A DNA stretch of 21,223 nt from Chara braunii. Its lineage: Eukaryota > Streptophyta > Charophyceae > Charales > Characeae. The stretch spans positions 1,968,074 through 1,989,296 of the forward strand of contig BFEA01000205.1 of NCBI GenBank assembly GCA_003427395.1, read 5' to 3'. Numbering within the stretch: position 1 is the first letter of the stretch; every line of letters starts with the position of its first letter. Made by a program: the position numbers and the translations under genes. Of the stretch, positions 18,401 to 21,223 are shown piece by piece. The notes under the pieces were generated by a model. It was given only the letters and a program-made list of their open reading frames with translations. It was not told the origin of the DNA and made no database searches.

Positions 18401-19322
18401 TTATGAACCAAAGGAGCCGACCACCGTGCGGCCGATATCTCGTCCTGCATGTGACAACACGGTGGCAGGACGGACAGCCGTGAATCACGACATCCTAATA
18501 GCAGAGGCTACTGTAATGAAAACAGTCTCCCTGGGGGCAGCGCAGGCACCTGTGTGTGCATCTCCCAGAAGCCGCTTGCAGCAGCCGACGACAGGACTGC
18601 CGGATGCCCTTGATTCCTTTGGTGAAGCATGTCCTTCGAAGAAGGCAAAACAGACTCCCGGCACTTTGAATTCGTTATCCGTCATGCCGGCTGACCATTA
18701 TGGTGGCAGCAAGGAAGGCCCCAGCCGATTAAGGCCAACAGAGGGACCAAGCGAAGCGGGTCAAGCCAAGATGAGAAGGACAGAGGAAGATCCTAGGCAA
18801 CCTGGAGCTGTACCAAGCGCCCCAGAGGACGGCAATGGACATGTCCGCCGCGCACCTCCCTCGCTCTCACCACAACCGTTCGCTGAACCCAGCACTTTTC
18901 GAGATAAACTGCATGACATGACAGACACGCTACCTACTTCTCTCTCATGGGCAGGTGCTCGTACTCTCGGAGAACGGTCACACTCTCTTCCTGGAACCTC
19001 CTCGTCAGCTGCTCAATCATCCATGAGCCCTTGTACTCCTTCCGCTCGACAAAAAAGTGTCATTTCGGATGAATGCATGGATAACGCTAGACGGAGCCAG
19101 GCCTGCGCCAAGGATCTTGAACACATTTACAAATCGATGAAGAGGAAGCACAACGAAGTCAAGGACCTCGTTGTGCGTGCTCTAGTAAACAATGCCACCT
19201 TGCAGATGCTCGACAAGCCGATGGACGAAGCGAAGATTCAGAACGTTTTCAGGTTCATCCAGCACGCAGCTCTTGGCGAGGATAGAGACGGTGGTACGGT
19301 CTGCCTCGAGTCAGAGGAGTGA
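15440..19322 (+). CDS. Last coding exon: long disordered region and charged helical C-terminus, plant protein of unknown function
   Basis: This exon is open for 1,293 codons after completing the split Gly codon and stops at TGA 19320-19322. It starts with acidic Phe/Asp patches (DDDIFNFEDCNMDRFDDFDL) that continue the style of the previous exon, which supports the join. Most of the rest is low-complexity Ser, Gly, Pro, Ala and Thr with scattered Arg/Lys and should be disordered. KKAKQ (about 18640) and KSMKRKH (about 19131) are candidate nuclear localisation signals. The last 80 residues differ: roughly 19113-19275 encodes a charged amphipathic segment (DLEHIYKSMKRKHNEVKDL, then LVNNATLQMLDKPMDEAKI) that should be helical, perhaps coiled-coil. 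From memory this end also recalls plant At4g18490-like proteins. At about 1,450 residues it would be much longer than I expect for that group, the extra length lying in the disordered part. The apparent ATG at 15357 is intronic: the 28 codons after it translate the T-rich acceptor tract. Confidence 0.8.
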
Positions 19323-19610
19323 GAATAGCCAATAGCCTCTCTGCCAGGTGGAAGATGCTTTCTTGAAAGATTATTATCACCTATCGTCATTCTGATGGAC
19401 AAATCGAAAAAGGAAAGGACGTACGACCCATTTGGGACAGTTCTCCGCTCGGTGTATAGCCGAAGACTCCAGGTCCTGGTAAGAAAACTGAGGCTCATGC
19501 TTCTGGCTGTCTTGAAGATGCGCTCTTCTTCTTCATCTCGGAAGAGCGCGATAAGCTGTTCATGGAGTTGAAAGGCACTGTTTACGTCGATGTGCGCGAG
19601 CCACCATGCA
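19323..19610 (+). other. Presumed 3' untranslated or flanking region
   Basis: Follows the stop codon directly. I see no AATAAA-type signal and no gene. The transcript end is unknown, so the minisatellite at 19621-19770 could lie within the 3' UTR. Confidence 0.35.
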
Positions 19611-19620
19611 TGTTCTGATG

Positions 19621-19770
19621 GACAAGCAGATGGAAGCGGTACTAGGACAAGCAGATGGGACCGGTACTGGGACAACCGGATGGAAGCGGTATTGGGACAA
19701 GCAGATGGCACCGGTACTGGGACAATCAGATGGAAACGGTACGGGGACAAGCAGATGGAACCAGTACTGA
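19621..19770. repeat. 25-bp minisatellite, six units
   Basis: GACAAGCAGATGGAAGCGGT-type units start at 19621, 19646, 19671, 19696, 19721 and 19746. All are exactly 25 bp, with a few substitutions each. It begins about 300 bp after the stop codon. The period is not a multiple of three. The units abut with no unique spacers, so it is not a CRISPR array. Confidence 0.95.
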
Positions 19771-20038
19771 GCTCTGTCAAAGCCTGAGCAACACGCCACT
19801 CTCTGTGATGCCCGTAACTTAACGAGGAAGAATTGTACACAATGCAAGGACGGGAACAGAGTTTGGAGGCATAGTACACGAAGTCGATTGCGTAAGACGG
19901 GTAGGATAGTCGTAAGGTTGGCAAGGCTTTTTTTTTTTTTTAAGGTGGCATCACTGGCAAGGCTATTGTGTGTGATCAAGATTCTGATGAACAGTTTTAT
20001 TAATTTTATTCAGAAGCTGATGATAGTCGCATGAGGAA

Positions 20039-20172
20039 CTTATAGTCAGTAGCAAGGAACTGCATGGGAGCAGAGGGGAGAGGGGGAGAGGGGGAGAGAG
20101 GGAGAGCAAAGGGAGGGACGAAACGAGACCAGGATGGAGTAGACAGGTTTCCGGTGCTGCAATCGACATGCC
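20039..20172 (+). repeat. AG-rich duplicated segment, copy 1
   Basis: Shares TCAGTAGCAAGG, a GGGAGAG-rich purine stretch, GGATGGAGTAGA.AGGTTT and a GTGCTGCAATCGACA-like end with the copy at 20570-20712. The period is 531 bp. Confidence 0.65.
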
Positions 20173-20201
20173 AGATTTGCAGAGCGTATAAAACTAAAGC
20201 A

Positions 20202-20395
20202 CGCTCTTCAAGTTATATACCCTCTGACTTTGTTGTGGAACAAGAGAACCAACTTGCTCTCGGACCTATATAACAACGCCCTGCCAAGTTATGTAACCCG
20301 CTGACTTTGGGCGACGGAGGCGGAGGGTCTGCTTGGAGTTGTTCTGAGGGTCTGCTTGGAGTTGTTCTGGAACAAGAGAACCAACTTGAAGAGCG
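20202..20395. repeat. Inverted-repeat unit with internal direct repeats
   Basis: CGCTCTTCAAGTT (20202-20214) and AACTTGAAGAGCG (20383-20395) are perfect 13-bp complements. Inside, a 21-bp sequence starting TGGAACAAGAGAACCAACTT occurs at 20236 and again at 20368. A CTGACTTTG-containing motif occurs twice (about 20210 and 20286), and a 23-bp unit (GAGGGTCTGCTTGGAGTTG...) is tandemly doubled at 20323-20368. It lies between the two AG-rich copies, so all three may be parts of one composite element. Confidence 0.65.
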
Positions 20396-20569
20396 AGGGC
20401 TGGAAACCAATTATACGAGCTTGGAAATCGGTTGTCCCCTCTCTTGTTTCTGTTCTTTGAGATTATGGTACATCCTCTGTTGGGAAACCCGGCGATTAAA
20501 CGCGTAAAAAAGGTTAGGACACCCGTCGATTAACCATTCAAAACAACGGTGCTGGGTAAGACATGAGTA

Positions 20570-20712
20570 CTTACAGTCAGTAGCAAGGGAACCCCATCGA
20601 AGCAGGAAGGAGAGCGGGGAGCGGGGAGCGGGCGAGCAACGGGCAGAGGAGACGGGAATCGGATGGAGTAGATAGGTTTTCATTCCAGTGGTGCAGTTGA
20701 CAGGTCAGACGA
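20570..20712 (+). repeat. AG-rich duplicated segment, copy 2
   Basis: Diverged copy of 20039-20172 in direct orientation. Direct copies flanking a structured interior could be terminal repeats of a small non-autonomous element, or a plain segmental duplication. No primer-binding site or polypurine tract was identified. Confidence 0.6.
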
Positions 20713-21012
20713 GATAGAACGCAGAGCTGAATTGCGGTGGCGACAGCACGCGGTGTATCGTATCGATTGATCAAATGTCCAACTAGGAGGAGCATTTGCT
20801 AGATCGAGGGTAGAGGCAATAAGTGTCGCAGAGGATCGATGTCATGGTATAGAAGAGTAAGGAAAAGAGTTGAAAGAGTGTGTGAGAATAACGAGTCAAG
20901 TGCGCTTGGAAAGTATTGTTGTGGAGGGACATGTAGTTTGCGTTTGCGTGATCATTGCCGATTGCAACCAAATTAATTTGTTAACAAGTAATAACGACTT
21001 AACGATGAAAAG

Positions 21013-21120
21013 TGTATGCTAGCTCAGTTGGTACACAACCCATGAACTGTTGTTGAAGTACAGAGTCTACAGACCTAAGTTCTAATCCCACAGTGTGAAA
21101 GTGTATGCTGATGTTGTGTG
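21013..21120 (+). mobile_element. tRNA-like SINE unit with a decayed B box
   Basis: TATGCTAGCTCAGTTGGTACA is a good tRNA-type A box (compare TAGCTCAGTTGG). AGTTCTAATCCC about 45 bases later is a B box with changes from GGTTCGAATCC. The two boxes are too far apart for an ordinary tRNA without a variable arm. AAAGTGTATGCT occurs before (about 21008) and after (about 21097) the unit and may mark its limits. It is unlikely to be a working tRNA gene. Confidence 0.5.
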
Positions 21121-21223
21121 TGATGGGACCCCAGTATGTAGATCGATGCAAAAAAAAATCAACTTGTGTACTATCTGGCAGCAGTGGCAGGTATGTATTT
21201 GATCTATGGATATTAATTGTTGT

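Noticed and set aside
19621-19770. CRISPR-like array
   Set aside because: Units are contiguous with no unique spacers; it is a minisatellite in a eukaryotic genome.

Overview
The window looks like nuclear DNA of a streptophyte (plant lineage) with a large, repeat-rich genome. The grounds are spliceosomal introns, many microsatellites, tRNA-derived SINE-like units, MITE-like fold-back elements, and one long protein gene whose two ends recall a plant protein of unknown function. A charophyte alga such as Chara would fit, but that is an inference from style, not proof. Three N positions in a poly-C run show this is assembled sequence with unresolved homopolymers.

Only one protein-coding gene is well supported, on the + strand. 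A 483-bp internal exon (8922-9404) is followed by an intron of about 6.0 kb (9405-15439) and a last coding exon of about 3.9 kb (15440-19322). The exons join in phase and give at least 1,454 residues: an acidic, Asp/Phe/Leu-rich N-terminal part, a long low-complexity Ser/Gly/Pro/Ala middle that should be disordered, and a compact charged helical C-terminus. The first exon was not found. The closest thing I recall is the uncharacterised plant At4g18490-like group; this is from memory and tentative.

Region by region: 1-560 is AT- then GGCC-rich and holds, on the minus strand at 355-391, a hammerhead-ribozyme-like core with a perfect stem II. 590-789 is a minus-strand tRNA-derived SINE-like unit. 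886-1251 carries short tandem repeats and a TC microsatellite. 1252-2560 is a 1.3-kb pyrimidine-rich block with a hidden higher-order repeat. 2703-3340 holds ATTG/CAAT microsatellites in opposed orientation and short duplications. 3509-5640 holds tandem repeats, including six copies of a roughly 177-bp satellite-like unit. 5641-6700 is AT-rich with a 166-bp duplication. 6861-7164 has a GC hairpin and a 135-bp duplication. 7536-7665 is a fold-back tRNA-like unit. 7817-7880 is a GT microsatellite. 7900-8900 shows nothing recognisable apart from the acceptor side of an intron.

The 6-kb intron is full of mobile-element remains: a 781-bp terminal-inverted-repeat element with a smaller one nested in it, three members of one fold-back MITE family, two tRNA-Ser-like SINE copies, a second copy of the 590-789 SINE family, and another inverted-repeat element. 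Downstream of the gene are a six-unit 25-bp minisatellite, two diverged copies of a 140-bp AG-rich segment 531 bp apart, a 13-bp perfect inverted repeat, and another tRNA-like unit near the end.
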